Assembly (NCBI GenBank): GCA_965213905.1
Contig: OZ243922.1
Coordinates: 1,240,001-1,304,000 of the forward strand
Direction: 5' to 3'
Source of the DNA: SIRX01 sp965213905
Lineage (GTDB): Bacteria; Actinomycetota; Rubrobacteria; Rubrobacterales; Rubrobacteraceae
DNA: 64,000 nt
Under the pieces are notes generated by a model, which saw nothing but the letters and a program-made list of their open reading frames with translations, ran no database searches and had not been told where the DNA came from. The position numbers and the translations under genes were made by a program. Below are positions 8,314 to 17,028 of the stretch, in pieces. Numbering within the stretch: the stretch's first letter is position 1; every line of letters begins with the position of its first letter.

Positions 8314-9717
8314 TTGTTATTTGAGAGGATCTACGATGGGGATCTGGCACAGGCCAGCTACTTTATCGGGTGCCAGGCGACGGGCCAGGCGGTCGTGGTG
8401 GACCCCCGGCGCGACGCCCGGGTGTATCTGGACAAGGCTGGGGATGAAAACATGGAGATCGTGGCGGTCACCGAGACCCACATCCACGCGGACTTTCTCT
8501 CCGGTTCTCGGGAGTTGGCCGCGGCCACCGGGGCGACGCTCTACCTCTCCGACGAGGGAGACGAGGATTGGAAGTACGGCTTCGGGGACGAGAAGTTGTA
8601 CGAAGGTAGCGAGATAAAGGTCGGCAACGTCGTTTTAAAAGCGGTTCACACGCCGGGCCACACCCCGGAGCACGTCTCGTTTCTGGTAACGGACGGCGCC
8701 ACGGCGGACGAGCCGGGTTTTGTTCTCACGGGGGACTTCGTCTTTGTCGGAGACCTGGGACGCCCGGACCTGTTGGACGAGGTCGCCGGTGGAAAAGACA
8801 CGCGTCTTTTGGGGGCAAAGCAGATGTTCGGGAGCCTGCGCGAGGAATTCTTGGGCCTGCCGGACCACGTGCAGGTGTGGCCGGGCCACGGCGCCGGTAG
8901 CTCTTGCGGCAAGGCCCTCGGGGCCGTGCCGGTCTCCACGGTCGGATACGAGCGGCTGTTCTCCTGGTGGGGCCGGCCCGTCGGAGACAACGACGAGAAA
9001 AGCTTTGTCGAGGCTTTACTCGCGGACCAGCCCGACGCGCCGGCCTACTTCGGACGCATGAAGCGCCAGAATAAAAGCGGCCCGGCCTTATTGGTCGGGC
9101 GTCCGCCGCTGGCCGAATACGAAGCCGGTACGCTCAGGGAAAAGCTGCACCGGGGTGAAATAGTCTTTATAGACACCCGGGCGCCCGAGGACTTCGTGGC
9201 GGGTGCGGTTCCCGGCTCTATAAACGTCCCGGCGGGCGGCAACTTCGCCTCCCGGGCTTCGTGGGTTATAGACCCCGAGAAAGACGACCGGCCCATCGTG
9301 GTGTTCGCCAAAGACGAGGAAGTTGCGAACCATCTCCGCGACAAACTTTCTTACGTGGGCGTAGACGCCGTGGCGGGGTACGTAACCACGCTCGGAAGCC
9401 TGGATAAAGAAAAGGTCCCGACCATCTCGCCCGATGGCCTGGAGAAGCTGGAGGATCCGTTCGTGTTAGACGTCCGGAACAAAAGCGAGTACGAAGCCGG
9501 GCACATCCCCGGGGCCGTTCGGATCCCCGGCGGCCGGGTAATGTGGCGCCTGGATGATTTGCCCGAAGACAGGCCCATCGTGACGCACTGTCAGACCGGG
9601 GTCCGCAACGCCGTCGTGGCGAGTGCCCTGCGGGCCGCCGGGCTCGACAACGTGATCGAACTCGAAGGCAGCTACGAAGCCTGGAAGGCCGCGAACAAAC
9701 AAACCGTCTCCGCGTAG
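8314..9717 (+). CDS. Persulfide dioxygenase-type metallo-beta-lactamase fused to two rhodanese domains
   Basis: ETHE1-like MBL domain (about 1-235) that should oxidise glutathione- or low-molecular-weight persulfide to sulfite, fused to tandem rhodaneses (about 275-365 and 375-465) for sulfane transfer. Metal ligands visible: His56, His58, Asp60 (THIHADF), His116 and Asp140. The usual His after the Asp is Phe61, typical of the bacterial rhodanese fusions. The first rhodanese has no Cys at its active loop (VVFAKDEE) and should be inactive; the second has Cys426 in HCQTGVRN. The TTG start is supported by GAGAGGAG 8 nt upstream. A weak promoter (GTGACA, 17 bp, TGCTAA) lies in the 78-bp gap after the SulP gene. 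Confidence 0.92.
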   Translation: MLFERIYDGDLAQASYFIGCQATGQAVVVDPRRDARVYLDKAGDENMEIVAVTETHIHADFLSGSRELAAATGATLYLSDEGDEDWKYGFGDEKLYEGSEIKVGNVVLKAVHTPGHTPEHVSFLVTDGATADEPGFVLTGDFVFVGDLGRPDLLDEVAGGKDTRLLGAKQMFGSLREEFLGLPDHVQVWPGHGAGSSCGKALGAVPVSTVGYERLFSWWGRPVGDNDEKSFVEALLADQPDAPAYFGRMKRQNKSGPALLVGRPPLAEYEAGTLREKLHRGEIVFIDTRAPEDFVAGAVPGSINVPAGGNFASRASWVIDPEKDDRPIVVFAKDEEVANHLRDKLSYVGVDAVAGYVTTLGSLDKEKVPTISPDGLEKLEDPFVLDVRNKSEYEAGHIPGAVRIPGGRVMWRLDDLPEDRPIVTHCQTGVRNAVVASALRAAGLDNVIELEGSYEAWKAANKQTVSA

Positions 9718-9764
9718 GGACCGGCCGGCGTGTAAATGTACCCCCGGGCTTCCAGGAGAGAACT

Positions 9765-10592
9765 TTGACAGTGTACCGGGGAATCGTGGTCTCCAACATG
9801 GGCGACTATTCGGACCCGCGCGAGGCGGTCCGGCTGGCGCGGGCGGCCGAGGAGGCCGGCTGGGAAGGGTTCTTTATTTGGGATCACCTGGGCTACGCGT
9901 GGGGCATGCCTTCCGCCGACCCGTGGGTCGTCCTTTCGGCGGTCGCGGCCTCGACGGGGCGTATCAGGATAGGGACCGACGTTAGTCCGTTGGCCCGTCG
10001 CCGGCCACACGTCGTCGCCAACGCGCTGGCCTCTTTAGACGTTTTGAGCGGGGGCCGCGCCGTTTTCGGGGCCGGGCTCGGGGGCGTGACGCGGGAGTTC
10101 GCGGCGTTTGGGGAGTCTGGCGACGCAAAGGCGCGCGCCGCGATGCTGGACGAAGGGCTCACCGTCCTCGACCGGCTCATGTCCGGTGAGAAAGTGGTGC
10201 ACCGCGGCGGGCACTACACGGTCGAAAACGTAACGTTGGCGCCGCTCCCGGTTCAACGACCGCGGGTTCCGATCTGGATCGGGGGCGAAGCCAGACCCGC
10301 CCTGCGCCGCGCCGCCCGGTGGGACGGCTGGCTCGCCAGCGCCACCCCCCTGAACGGAGAGATCCGCATGTCCAAGAGCCCCACGCAAATATCCGACATG
10401 GTGGCCGAGATACGACGTCACCGGGCCTCCGGCGCGTCTTTTGAGGTGGCCCTGGACGGTTATTCGGAACCGGGGGACGATACCCTACCCCGGGCGTACG
10501 AGGCGGCCGGCGCGACGTGGTGGCTGGAGAGCATCCACGGCCGGCGCGGTTCGCCGGAGGAGATGATGGAGCGTGTGAGGGCGGGTCCCTGA
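9765..10592 (+). CDS. LLM-class flavin-dependent oxidoreductase (F420/luciferase-like)
   Basis: 275-residue TIM-barrel oxidoreductase of the bacterial luciferase superfamily. The pattern ARAAEEAGWEGFFIWDH near the start, then TGRIRIGTDVSPLARRRPHV and LDVLSGGRAVFGAGLG, is typical of LLM enzymes that use F420 or FMN. The protein is shorter than the usual 300-340. The substrate is not evident. TTG start with GGAGAG 6 nt upstream. It follows the persulfide dioxygenase gene by 47 bp on the same strand and could be co-transcribed. Confidence 0.88.
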   Translation: MTVYRGIVVSNMGDYSDPREAVRLARAAEEAGWEGFFIWDHLGYAWGMPSADPWVVLSAVAASTGRIRIGTDVSPLARRRPHVVANALASLDVLSGGRAVFGAGLGGVTREFAAFGESGDAKARAAMLDEGLTVLDRLMSGEKVVHRGGHYTVENVTLAPLPVQRPRVPIWIGGEARPALRRAARWDGWLASATPLNGEIRMSKSPTQISDMVAEIRRHRASGASFEVALDGYSEPGDDTLPRAYEAAGATWWLESIHGRRGSPEEMMERVRAGP

Positions 10593-10656
10593 ACAGGTTT
10601 CGAGCCTCCGGCGCACGCGAAAGCGTAGGCCAAACGGCGGCGGAAGTTGTGGCAGA

Positions 10657-11076
10657 ATGGAGGTCGGCAAAAAGGAAGCAAGCCGAAATGCGAAAGGGGA
10701 AGAAGTGCAGCAGTCCAGGTTGGAGAGGATGATCCGCGGCATAGAAGATCGCATCGGGGAGTGGCGGCAAGAGGACTCCAGCCGCAAAATGGAGGCCGAG
10801 GCGAACCGGGATGCGCTGTGGGCCGAAGCCGCCGAACGGGAGAAGATGCTGGCAGAGAGCATAAGCGAGGAAGAAGGTCGGCGAGAATCCGGAGAAGAAG
10901 TCGCCGGAGAACAAAAACTGGTCTTTGTGGTGCATACGGACGAGGTTGCCGAAACGCTCCAGGGCTTCGCCGATAATGGGGACCGTTTGGTGAAGGTCAT
11001 ACCCGGCGAGGGTAGCCGGGTTGGAAATTCGGGGCTCAGCGGTTCCTGGCTGGTTTTCGAGTCACCCGGAGATTAG
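10657..11076 (+). CDS. Hypothetical charged coiled-coil protein
   Basis: 139 residues with no family I recognise. Residues about 20-90 are strongly charged and heptad-like (LERMIRGIEDRIGEWRQ, then AEAAEREKMLAES), predicting a coiled coil. The tail (about 95-139) is a small alpha/beta segment with KLVFVVHTDEVAETLQGFA. No signal peptide or membrane segment. A GTG at 10705 preceded by AAGGGGAAGAA is an alternative start giving 123 residues. The 3' end overlaps the convergent ACT-domain gene by 4 bp. Coding is supported by the absence of a better frame and by a protein-like tail, but function is unknown. Confidence 0.5.
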   Translation: MEVGKKEASRNAKGEEVQQSRLERMIRGIEDRIGEWRQEDSSRKMEAEANRDALWAEAAEREKMLAESISEEEGRRESGEEVAGEQKLVFVVHTDEVAETLQGFADNGDRLVKVIPGEGSRVGNSGLSGSWLVFESPGD

Positions 11077-11762
11077 TAGCGGCGGCCCCGCTGGCGCCGG
11101 ATGTCGAAGCGGGCCGACTCCGAAACGGCCATTACCGACATTACGCCGCACTGGACCGGGTCGCTGACGACGAGGTCGGCGGCGTCTGGCACGCTGCCGG
11201 GCATGTTTAGCGAGAGCACGATAATTCCTTTCGCGCGGATCTCCCGCACGGCCCGGGCAACGTCTCCACCCATCATCGCGCCGGCCAGGACGAGGGCGAC
11301 CGCCCGCGGCAGCCGGGCGACGGCCCGCGCGGCGCCCGCCAGGTTCTCCTCGCCGACCAGCGGGATCGTGTCTATCGAGATCCGCTCGCCCCGGATGTTG
11401 TGCCGGTCCGCCTCGGCGACGGCCCCGACCACGACCTGGCCCACCTGGGCCCCGCCGCCGATCACTATTATCCGCTTGCCGTAAACTTTCGCGAAAGACG
11501 GCGCCTGCTCGACGTCCTGCACGATAACCAACGCTTCCAGGTCTTCTATAAGAGCTTCCGCGCTCTCGTCGGCCATCGCGTCCAGCTCGAAGTAAACCGT
11601 CGAGCAACCCCCGCTGGTTTCGGCGATGTCCACGTAGACTATGTTGGCCCGGTGCCCGGAGATGACGCTCGTGAGCGCGTTCAAGGCGCCGGGCTCATCC
11701 AGGGCCCGGATCATCAGCGCCAGCGGCGCCGGACCCGGGCCTTTCCTGATTGTTTCATCCAC
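11073..11762 (-). CDS. ACT domain-DUF5612 protein
   Basis: 229 residues. The N-terminal ACT-like fold (about 12-85; LMIRALDEPGALNALTSVIS then IVYVDIAETSGG) usually binds an amino acid as an allosteric ligand. The rest (about 95-215; RIIVIGGGAQVGQVVVGAVA) is a Rossmann-like domain that matches what I know of DUF5612, a family better known from archaea. The context gives no pathway. GTG start with GGAGGAG 8 nt upstream. It is 34 bp downstream of the App1-type gene on the same strand, so the two may form an operon. Confidence 0.8.
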   Translation of the reverse strand: MDETIRKGPGPAPLALMIRALDEPGALNALTSVISGHRANIVYVDIAETSGGCSTVYFELDAMADESAEALIEDLEALVIVQDVEQAPSFAKVYGKRIIVIGGGAQVGQVVVGAVAEADRHNIRGERISIDTIPLVGEENLAGAARAVARLPRAVALVLAGAMMGGDVARAVREIRAKGIIVLSLNMPGSVPDAADLVVSDPVQCGVMSVMAVSESARFDIRRQRGRRY

Positions 11763-11796
11763 GCAAGTTTCTCCTCCGGAGTGTCGGGCCCTGGTT

Positions 11797-12954
11797 TCAC
11801 TGCCTCACGAAGTCCGGGAAAACGCCTCCTTCGGCGTCTTCTTCCCGGTCCGTTCTTATCTCCGGCAGGCTGCTGCCGTGTATGAGGCCGTGTTTGGCGG
11901 CGTGTTCGGCGGCTTCCACCGTGTCGTCCACGAGCAGCATGTGGGTGTTACGGCCGTTCACCTCTTCGGCGATGTCGCAGACGGCTTTGGTGCGGCGCTT
12001 GTTCTGTACGTCGCGGATGTAGATGGCCCGGACGCGCTCCGGGTACTCGCGGAAAATCTGGCCGTAAGTCTCTGCGTCCTGCTGGCCGGAGTCCCCGATA
12101 AGGACGAACGGGAGGTTCGGGTAGTCGTCCAGGATGTCCCGGATCACCTCTACCTTGTGCTGCCGGTGGTTCATACCCCGCAACACGTCCTTGAGCCCGC
12201 CCCAGTCTTTGAGGAAGATCGGGCCAACCGGTATCTCCTGGAGCCTCAAGAAATCCTCCAGCAAGTCGTAGAGGTTCCAAGGGCCGGTCGAGACGTAGAA
12301 GATCGGGTTGCCGTCCTCCCCGCTCCCGCCCCGGTGCAAAGAGCGGTAGAAAGCGGCCACGCCCTCGAACGGCAACCGGGTGTAGGCGTTTGAGAACAGG
12401 GTCAGCCTTAACATCCGCAGCAGGCTGGTCGCCTCTGTACGCACGACGGTGTCGTCTATGTCACTGATGACGGCGAACTCCGCACTGTCCGGGGGCACCA
12501 ATATGTGGCCCGTCGCGCGGGATTTCTTCTGGTCTTCGGCCATCGGCCAGAGCAACTCCAGCTCTACGGGATGCCAAAGCCGGTCTTCGCCCGGCGGGTC
12601 TTCCGGTTCGAGAGAAACGTCGAAGAAACCTTCGTCGTTTGCGACGGATATTTTCGTCTCCCCCGCAAAGCGCGCCCGCACGCGGGCCCCGGGGACTTCG
12701 GCGGAAAGAAAGCGCCGGAGCATGGACCGGAAGTTGCGCCAGGCGGGGTCGTCCCTTTGGGGAAGGCGGATGTTTCTCTCCTCCAACACGCGGCCCTTGA
12801 GGCGTAGTTGCCGCTTCGTGCCGTGCCCGCCGTAAGGCACCACATCCACCTTGCCCAGCCAGCCCCGGCGCAGCTTTAAAGAAAGTTTTAGCCGGTCTAT
12901 GCGGGGGTCTATCCACTCCAACGCTCGCAAGAGGTTTTTTCGCCAATTGTTCAT
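11797..12954 (-). CDS. App1-family phosphatase (DUF2183)
   Basis: 385-residue HAD-like protein. The nucleophile motif DIDDTV is at about residue 164. NPIFYVSTGPWNLYDLLEDF and LPFVLIGDSGQQDAETYG supply the later HAD motifs, as in App1/DUF2183 proteins, the yeast member of which is a phosphatidate phosphatase. The N-terminal 150 residues are a beta-rich domain found in bacterial homologues. No signal peptide or membrane helix, so it is expected to be cytosolic. Substrate in bacteria is not established. It probably shares a transcript with the ACT-DUF5612 gene. Confidence 0.88.
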   Translation of the reverse strand: MNNWRKNLLRALEWIDPRIDRLKLSLKLRRGWLGKVDVVPYGGHGTKRQLRLKGRVLEERNIRLPQRDDPAWRNFRSMLRRFLSAEVPGARVRARFAGETKISVANDEGFFDVSLEPEDPPGEDRLWHPVELELLWPMAEDQKKSRATGHILVPPDSAEFAVISDIDDTVVRTEATSLLRMLRLTLFSNAYTRLPFEGVAAFYRSLHRGGSGEDGNPIFYVSTGPWNLYDLLEDFLRLQEIPVGPIFLKDWGGLKDVLRGMNHRQHKVEVIRDILDDYPNLPFVLIGDSGQQDAETYGQIFREYPERVRAIYIRDVQNKRRTKAVCDIAEEVNGRNTHMLLVDDTVEAAEHAAKHGLIHGSSLPEIRTDREEDAEGGVFPDFVRQ

Positions 12955-13061
12955 AGGCCCGCATACTAACCCAACGAGGCGTTTTCCGTCACGGCGCTCC
13001 CGGATCTACAGAGGACGAAGATAAAACTTCGGGGCGCCCTTTTAGGTCGGTCTTCCGCAAG

Positions 13062-13067
13062 TATAAT
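13062..13067 (+). promoter_or_regulatory. -10 element upstream of the cNMP/CBS/DUF294 gene
   Basis: A consensus TATAAT lies 54 bp before the ATG at 13122. The best -35 at 17-bp spacing is a weak CTTTTA. This implies a 5' leader of about 47 nt. Confidence 0.5.
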
Positions 13068-13121
13068 CTCGGGTGCTGTTCCCCGGTTCCTGCAAACCAA
13101 CGGTTCAAAGAAAGACGTTCG

Positions 13122-15038
13122 ATGAAAAACTCCGTCGTGGCCGAACGCATCGCCGACCTCCTCGGGACCGCCCCGGCCTTTGACCGGCTGCCGCGAGAAG
13201 AGCGGGAACGGCTCATGGGCCGGGTTTCCATGCGCTACTACGGCCCGGAAGAGGTGATCCTGGAGCAGGGGACCACCCGTCACGAATATCTCTACGTCAT
13301 AGAGTCCGGCTCGGTCCGGCTCGCAGAGAAAGAGTCCGGGCGGCTCGTGGACGAGTACGGTGAACGCGACCTTTTCGGCAATTACGGGCTTATGAACGGG
13401 GGGCGGTTGCCGTTCGAGGTGCGGGCGACGGAGCCTACGGTGTGCGTGCTGCTGGAAGAGGGGGACTTCCGCGAACTCTACGAGAACTACGAGGAGTTCG
13501 CCGCCTTCTTCGACAAAGAGCTCCGCAGCCACGAGCACGACGGCGGATCCGGCCTCGACGCCTCGGGCTCCCGGCTGCTCTTCGGGACCACGCTCGGCGA
13601 GTTGGTCGGCCGGGGGCCGGTGGTCTGCACCCCGCAGGCCACCGCCCGGGAGGTTGCCCAGACCATGCGCGACGAGAACGCGGACTCCGTAGTAGTCGTC
13701 GGTGACGACGAAGTGCTGGGCATCCTCTCCGACATAGACCTGCGAAACAAAATCGTCGCGGACGGGGTTCCCGCCGAAACCGCGGTAGAAGACCTGATGC
13801 ACCGGAACGCCCTGAGGCTCGACGCCGGAGAGCCGGTCTTCCAGGCTCTCATGGACATGATGCAGCAGCAGACATACCACGTCATCGTCTCCAACGGGCG
13901 GGGCGGGAAATCCGAGCTTCTCGGCGTGATATCCGACAAGGACATCTCGCGCGCCCAGAGCAGCAGCCCGGCCTTTATAACCGAGCGCGTCGAGCACACC
14001 AACGACCCCGAAGACCTCTTTAAAGTGCGCGGCGAGGCGGACAAGCTCCTTATCCGGCTCGAACGCCAGGGTGTCAAGCCAAAGGACCTCGTTACCATAA
14101 ACACCGAGCTAAACGACCACTTGATGACGCGCCTGATCTCCCTGGTCGAACAGGAGTTGCGCGAGGCGCGTCCGGAGTTGCGCGTGGACCTGCCGTGGGC
14201 TTGGCTCTCGTTGGGCAGCGAAGGCCGGGGGGAGATGAGCCTCCTGACGGATCAGGACAACGCCCTCGTCTACGCCGACCCCGCCGACGAAAGCGAGGCC
14301 GAAAAGGCCGAAGAATGGTTCCGCACCCTGGCCGAACACGCGAACGAGGTGCTGGCGAAAGCCGGGTTCGCGCTCTGCGAGGGCGACATCATGGCCCGCA
14401 ACCCCAAGTTGCGGCTGCCGCTCAGCAAATGGAAAAAAACCTTCCGGGACCTGATCACCACCCCCGACGCCGACGTGCTTTTGTGGGCTTCGATCTTTTT
14501 CGACCTGCGGGGCCTCTACGGTGATATGTCCCTGGTCGAAGAACTCGAAGACAGCATCCAGGAGTCGCTGGACGAGAGCCGCTCCTTCCTGACTTTCATG
14601 GTCCAGAACGCCCTCGGGAGCCGTCCGCCCCTCTCGTTTTTCCGGCGCTTCGTGCTGGAACGTTCGGGCGAATACCGTCACACCTTCAACGTAAAACGCC
14701 GCGGGGTAAAGCCGCTCACCGACGCCGCCCGGGTGCTGGCCGTCCAGCTCGGGTACCTGGAGTCCACGAACACCGAAGACCGCTTCGGGTACATAGCCCA
14801 AAACATTCCGGGCCTCAAAACTACCGCGGAGGACGCGCTGGACGCCCACAATTACCTCACCGAACTGCGCTTTATGCACCACCTGAGGAGCATCGAGCGC
14901 GGGGAAGCGCCGAACAACCAGATCAACCCCTCAGACCTCAACAACACCCAGCAGAACATGTTAAAGGTGGTCTTCTCGACGGTACAGGATACCCAAGACG
15001 CCCTGGCCCGCCGTTTCGGCATGAACACGAGGATGTAG
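13122..15038 (+). CDS. cNMP-binding / tandem CBS / DUF294 nucleotidyltransferase-like signalling protein
   Basis: 638 residues in four parts: a cyclic-nucleotide-binding-like domain (about 15-125; VILEQGTTRHEYLYVIESGS), two CBS motifs (about 170-290) that usually bind adenosyl ligands, a DUF294 nucleotidyltransferase-like domain (about 330-470; LGSEGRGEMSLLTDQDNAL, resembling GlnD-type active sites), and a DUF294 C-terminal substrate-binding-like domain (about 490-630). Such proteins are thought to be signal integrators and are often next to sodium/acetate symporters. Here a sodium:solute symporter lies 400 bp away in convergent orientation. Cytosolic; the reaction is unproven. Start ATG follows a weak AAAGA site. 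Confidence 0.9.
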   Translation: MKNSVVAERIADLLGTAPAFDRLPREERERLMGRVSMRYYGPEEVILEQGTTRHEYLYVIESGSVRLAEKESGRLVDEYGERDLFGNYGLMNGGRLPFEVRATEPTVCVLLEEGDFRELYENYEEFAAFFDKELRSHEHDGGSGLDASGSRLLFGTTLGELVGRGPVVCTPQATAREVAQTMRDENADSVVVVGDDEVLGILSDIDLRNKIVADGVPAETAVEDLMHRNALRLDAGEPVFQALMDMMQQQTYHVIVSNGRGGKSELLGVISDKDISRAQSSSPAFITERVEHTNDPEDLFKVRGEADKLLIRLERQGVKPKDLVTINTELNDHLMTRLISLVEQELREARPELRVDLPWAWLSLGSEGRGEMSLLTDQDNALVYADPADESEAEKAEEWFRTLAEHANEVLAKAGFALCEGDIMARNPKLRLPLSKWKKTFRDLITTPDADVLLWASIFFDLRGLYGDMSLVEELEDSIQESLDESRSFLTFMVQNALGSRPPLSFFRRFVLERSGEYRHTFNVKRRGVKPLTDAARVLAVQLGYLESTNTEDRFGYIAQNIPGLKTTAEDALDAHNYLTELRFMHHLRSIERGEAPNNQINPSDLNNTQQNMLKVVFSTVQDTQDALARRFGMNTRM

Positions 15039-15129
15039 CGGGCGGTACGACGGACGCGAAGTTTCCCGCACGTCTTTCTTACAGCGGTTACAATTTCTTT
15101 GTACGAACAGTGAACACTAGAGATCCGGG

Positions 15130-15426
15130 ATGACGAACAAAGAGAACAACCTTTTACGGCAGATCGAGCTGGTCGACCAACAGATTTCGGGCTTGCAGAA
15201 CTATCTCTACGAGGCGGAGGCATATCCGGCGCAGATAGAAACCTGGCCCCGGATAAAACGTTCGGTTGCGTTGTTCCTGCTCCGGAGGCAGGTCGTGCGC
15301 CAGGTCCAGTACCTGCACCTGCGTCGCCGGATGTTCCGCAACTGCTACGCGCAAGTCTACCGGAAGGAACCACAGGGCCGGCCGCCCGAACCCGCGGAAG
15401 AGTTGGCGGAGCTCCAACGATCTTAG
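15130..15426 (+). CDS. Small basic hypothetical protein
   Basis: 98 residues, no family recognised. Two helical stretches (LLRQIELVDQQISGLQNYL and RRQVVRQVQYLHLRRRMFR) suggest a short helical hairpin with a very basic middle. No membrane segment or signal peptide. It follows the cNMP/CBS/DUF294 gene by 91 bp, and its stop is 8 bp from the stop of the convergent symporter gene, with no terminator between. It could be an accessory of either neighbour. ATG start; the ribosome site is weak. Confidence 0.6.
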   Translation: MTNKENNLLRQIELVDQQISGLQNYLYEAEAYPAQIETWPRIKRSVALFLLRRQVVRQVQYLHLRRRMFRNCYAQVYRKEPQGRPPEPAEELAELQRS

Positions 15427-15434
15427 ATCCCCCG

Positions 15435-17018
15435 TTACCACCACCAGATCACGAGCGCCGTCGTGGCCGCGAGCAGGAGTAGTGAGAGGTAGCGGTAGTT
15501 CCGGTACGGTGGAGTTCCTTCGAGCGCCCGGGACTCCGCCGCCCACAGCTCCCGCCTCCAGGTAAGGTCCTCGACTTTCTCCCGGGGCGGCGGGGAGGTC
15601 GCGAGGCTTACGGAGACCAGGATCAGGCAACTCACCGCGAAGGATATACCGGCCGCGTAGAGGAACTGGATAGAGCTCAGGCGATAAACCTCGTTCGCCA
15701 CGAAGCCGGCCACCCCGAGCGGCACGCCGATCACAAGCGTGTAGAAAGCCCCGTGACGGTTTGCCCGCCGCCACAGAATACCCAGCAAGAAAACGACCAC
15801 CACCGGCGGCACCACGTAGGAGAGCACCGATTGTAGATACTGCCAGAGCGTCGGGAACCGTTGTATCTGGGGCGCCCAGGCCGCCGCGACGACCATCACG
15901 ACGCCCGTGGTGAGCCGGCCTATCGCCGCGAGCCCGTCCTGGGTGGTTTCGGGCCGGAAAGACCTGACGAAGTCCATCGTCACCACGGTGGAGGCGGAGT
16001 TGAAGACCGAGTCCACGCTAGAGGTTATGGCCGCCACGAGCGCCGCCAGCACCAGGCCGCGCAGGCCCACGGGAAGCAGGTCGAAAGCCAGCGTCGGCCA
16101 GACGAGGTCCGGGTTCTGGAGGTTCGGATACAGGACGACGGCCATCGTGCCCGGCAGGATCATGATAAACAAAATCGGGAGCTTGAGCGCCCCGGCGAAC
16201 AGCGAGCCCCAGCGCCCGTGGTCCAGGTTTTTGGCCCCGAGCGTCCGCTGCACCATGAGCTGGTTCGTAGTCCAGAAGTAGAGGCCCACGATCAGGACGC
16301 CCGTAAAGAGCCCCGGCCACGGCAGTATCTGGTCGCTGGCGGGTTGGATGATGCTGAGCCCGTCCCGCGGGCTGGCCCGCTCAACCGCCTCCCAAGACGG
16401 TATCGCCCTGAAGGTCAAAACGGCGATCAAGGCGGCCCCGGCTATTAGGACCACGGCCTGCAAAGTGTCGCTGACCACGACCGCCGAGAGGCCGCCGAAG
16501 ATAGTGTACATACCGGAGATCAGGGCTAGCCCGACCACCGACACCCAGAGCGGCACCGCCGGAAAGAGCGTCCGGATTACCAACGCCCCGGCATATAAAC
16601 CCGCCGCGCAATCCACGAACACGTTGGCGAAAACGTTGAAGCCCGAGAAAGCTATCCGCGAGCGCCGGTCGTAACGTTTTTCGAGAAACTCCGGCATCGT
16701 GAACACCCCGCTTTGCAGGTAGAACGGCAGAATAAAGAACACGAATACAACCAGCACCACCACGGCCATCCACTCGTAGCTGTAGACCGAGATGCCCTGG
16801 TTGTACCCGGCGCCCGCAAGCCCGATAAACGAGCTCCCGCTCATGTTGGTGGCGAAGAGCGAGAGCCCAACCAGCGGCCACACAAAGCTGCGGCCGCCCA
16901 GGAAGTATCCCTCCGTGCCCTGCTTGTCCGCGCTGAACGCCAGTGGAATTATCCGGCTCGCGACCAGGTACGCGACCACAAGCGTGAGGTCTACCGGGCT
17001 GACGTCGAAGGTTTGCAA
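15435..17018 (-). CDS. Sodium:solute symporter (SSS family)
   Basis: Integral membrane Na+-coupled symporter with about 13-14 helices. Family marks include GGRSFVWPLVGLSLFATNMS, SGSSFIGLAGAGY, RSRIAFSGFNVFANVFVD and AALVAAITSSVDSVFNSAS. I place the start at TTG 17018, 10 nt after the stop of the upstream channel gene, giving 527 residues and a normal N-terminus (VSPVDLTLVVAYLVA). The longer frame from 17171 would run through the channel's 3' end and gives a basic, unlikely extension. Substrate (sugar, amino acid or carboxylate) cannot be told. Likely translationally coupled to the channel gene. Confidence 0.88.
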   Translation of the reverse strand: MQTFDVSPVDLTLVVAYLVASRIIPLAFSADKQGTEGYFLGGRSFVWPLVGLSLFATNMSGSSFIGLAGAGYNQGISVYSYEWMAVVVLVVFVFFILPFYLQSGVFTMPEFLEKRYDRRSRIAFSGFNVFANVFVDCAAGLYAGALVIRTLFPAVPLWVSVVGLALISGMYTIFGGLSAVVVSDTLQAVVLIAGAALIAVLTFRAIPSWEAVERASPRDGLSIIQPASDQILPWPGLFTGVLIVGLYFWTTNQLMVQRTLGAKNLDHGRWGSLFAGALKLPILFIMILPGTMAVVLYPNLQNPDLVWPTLAFDLLPVGLRGLVLAALVAAITSSVDSVFNSASTVVTMDFVRSFRPETTQDGLAAIGRLTTGVVMVVAAAWAPQIQRFPTLWQYLQSVLSYVVPPVVVVFLLGILWRRANRHGAFYTLVIGVPLGVAGFVANEVYRLSSIQFLYAAGISFAVSCLILVSVSLATSPPPREKVEDLTWRRELWAAESRALEGTPPYRNYRYLSLLLLAATTALVIWWW

Positions 17019-17028
17019 AGCCCGGCCG

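Noticed and set aside
9266..9799. 177-codon minus-strand frame
   Set aside because: Antisense to the rhodanese part of the persulfide dioxygenase gene; composition rich in Arg and Pro.
12966..13997. 343-codon open frame on the minus strand
   Set aside because: It is antisense to the cNMP/CBS/DUF294 gene, has low-complexity, Arg/Gly/Pro-rich translation and no domain. It arises from GC-skewed codon use of the real gene.
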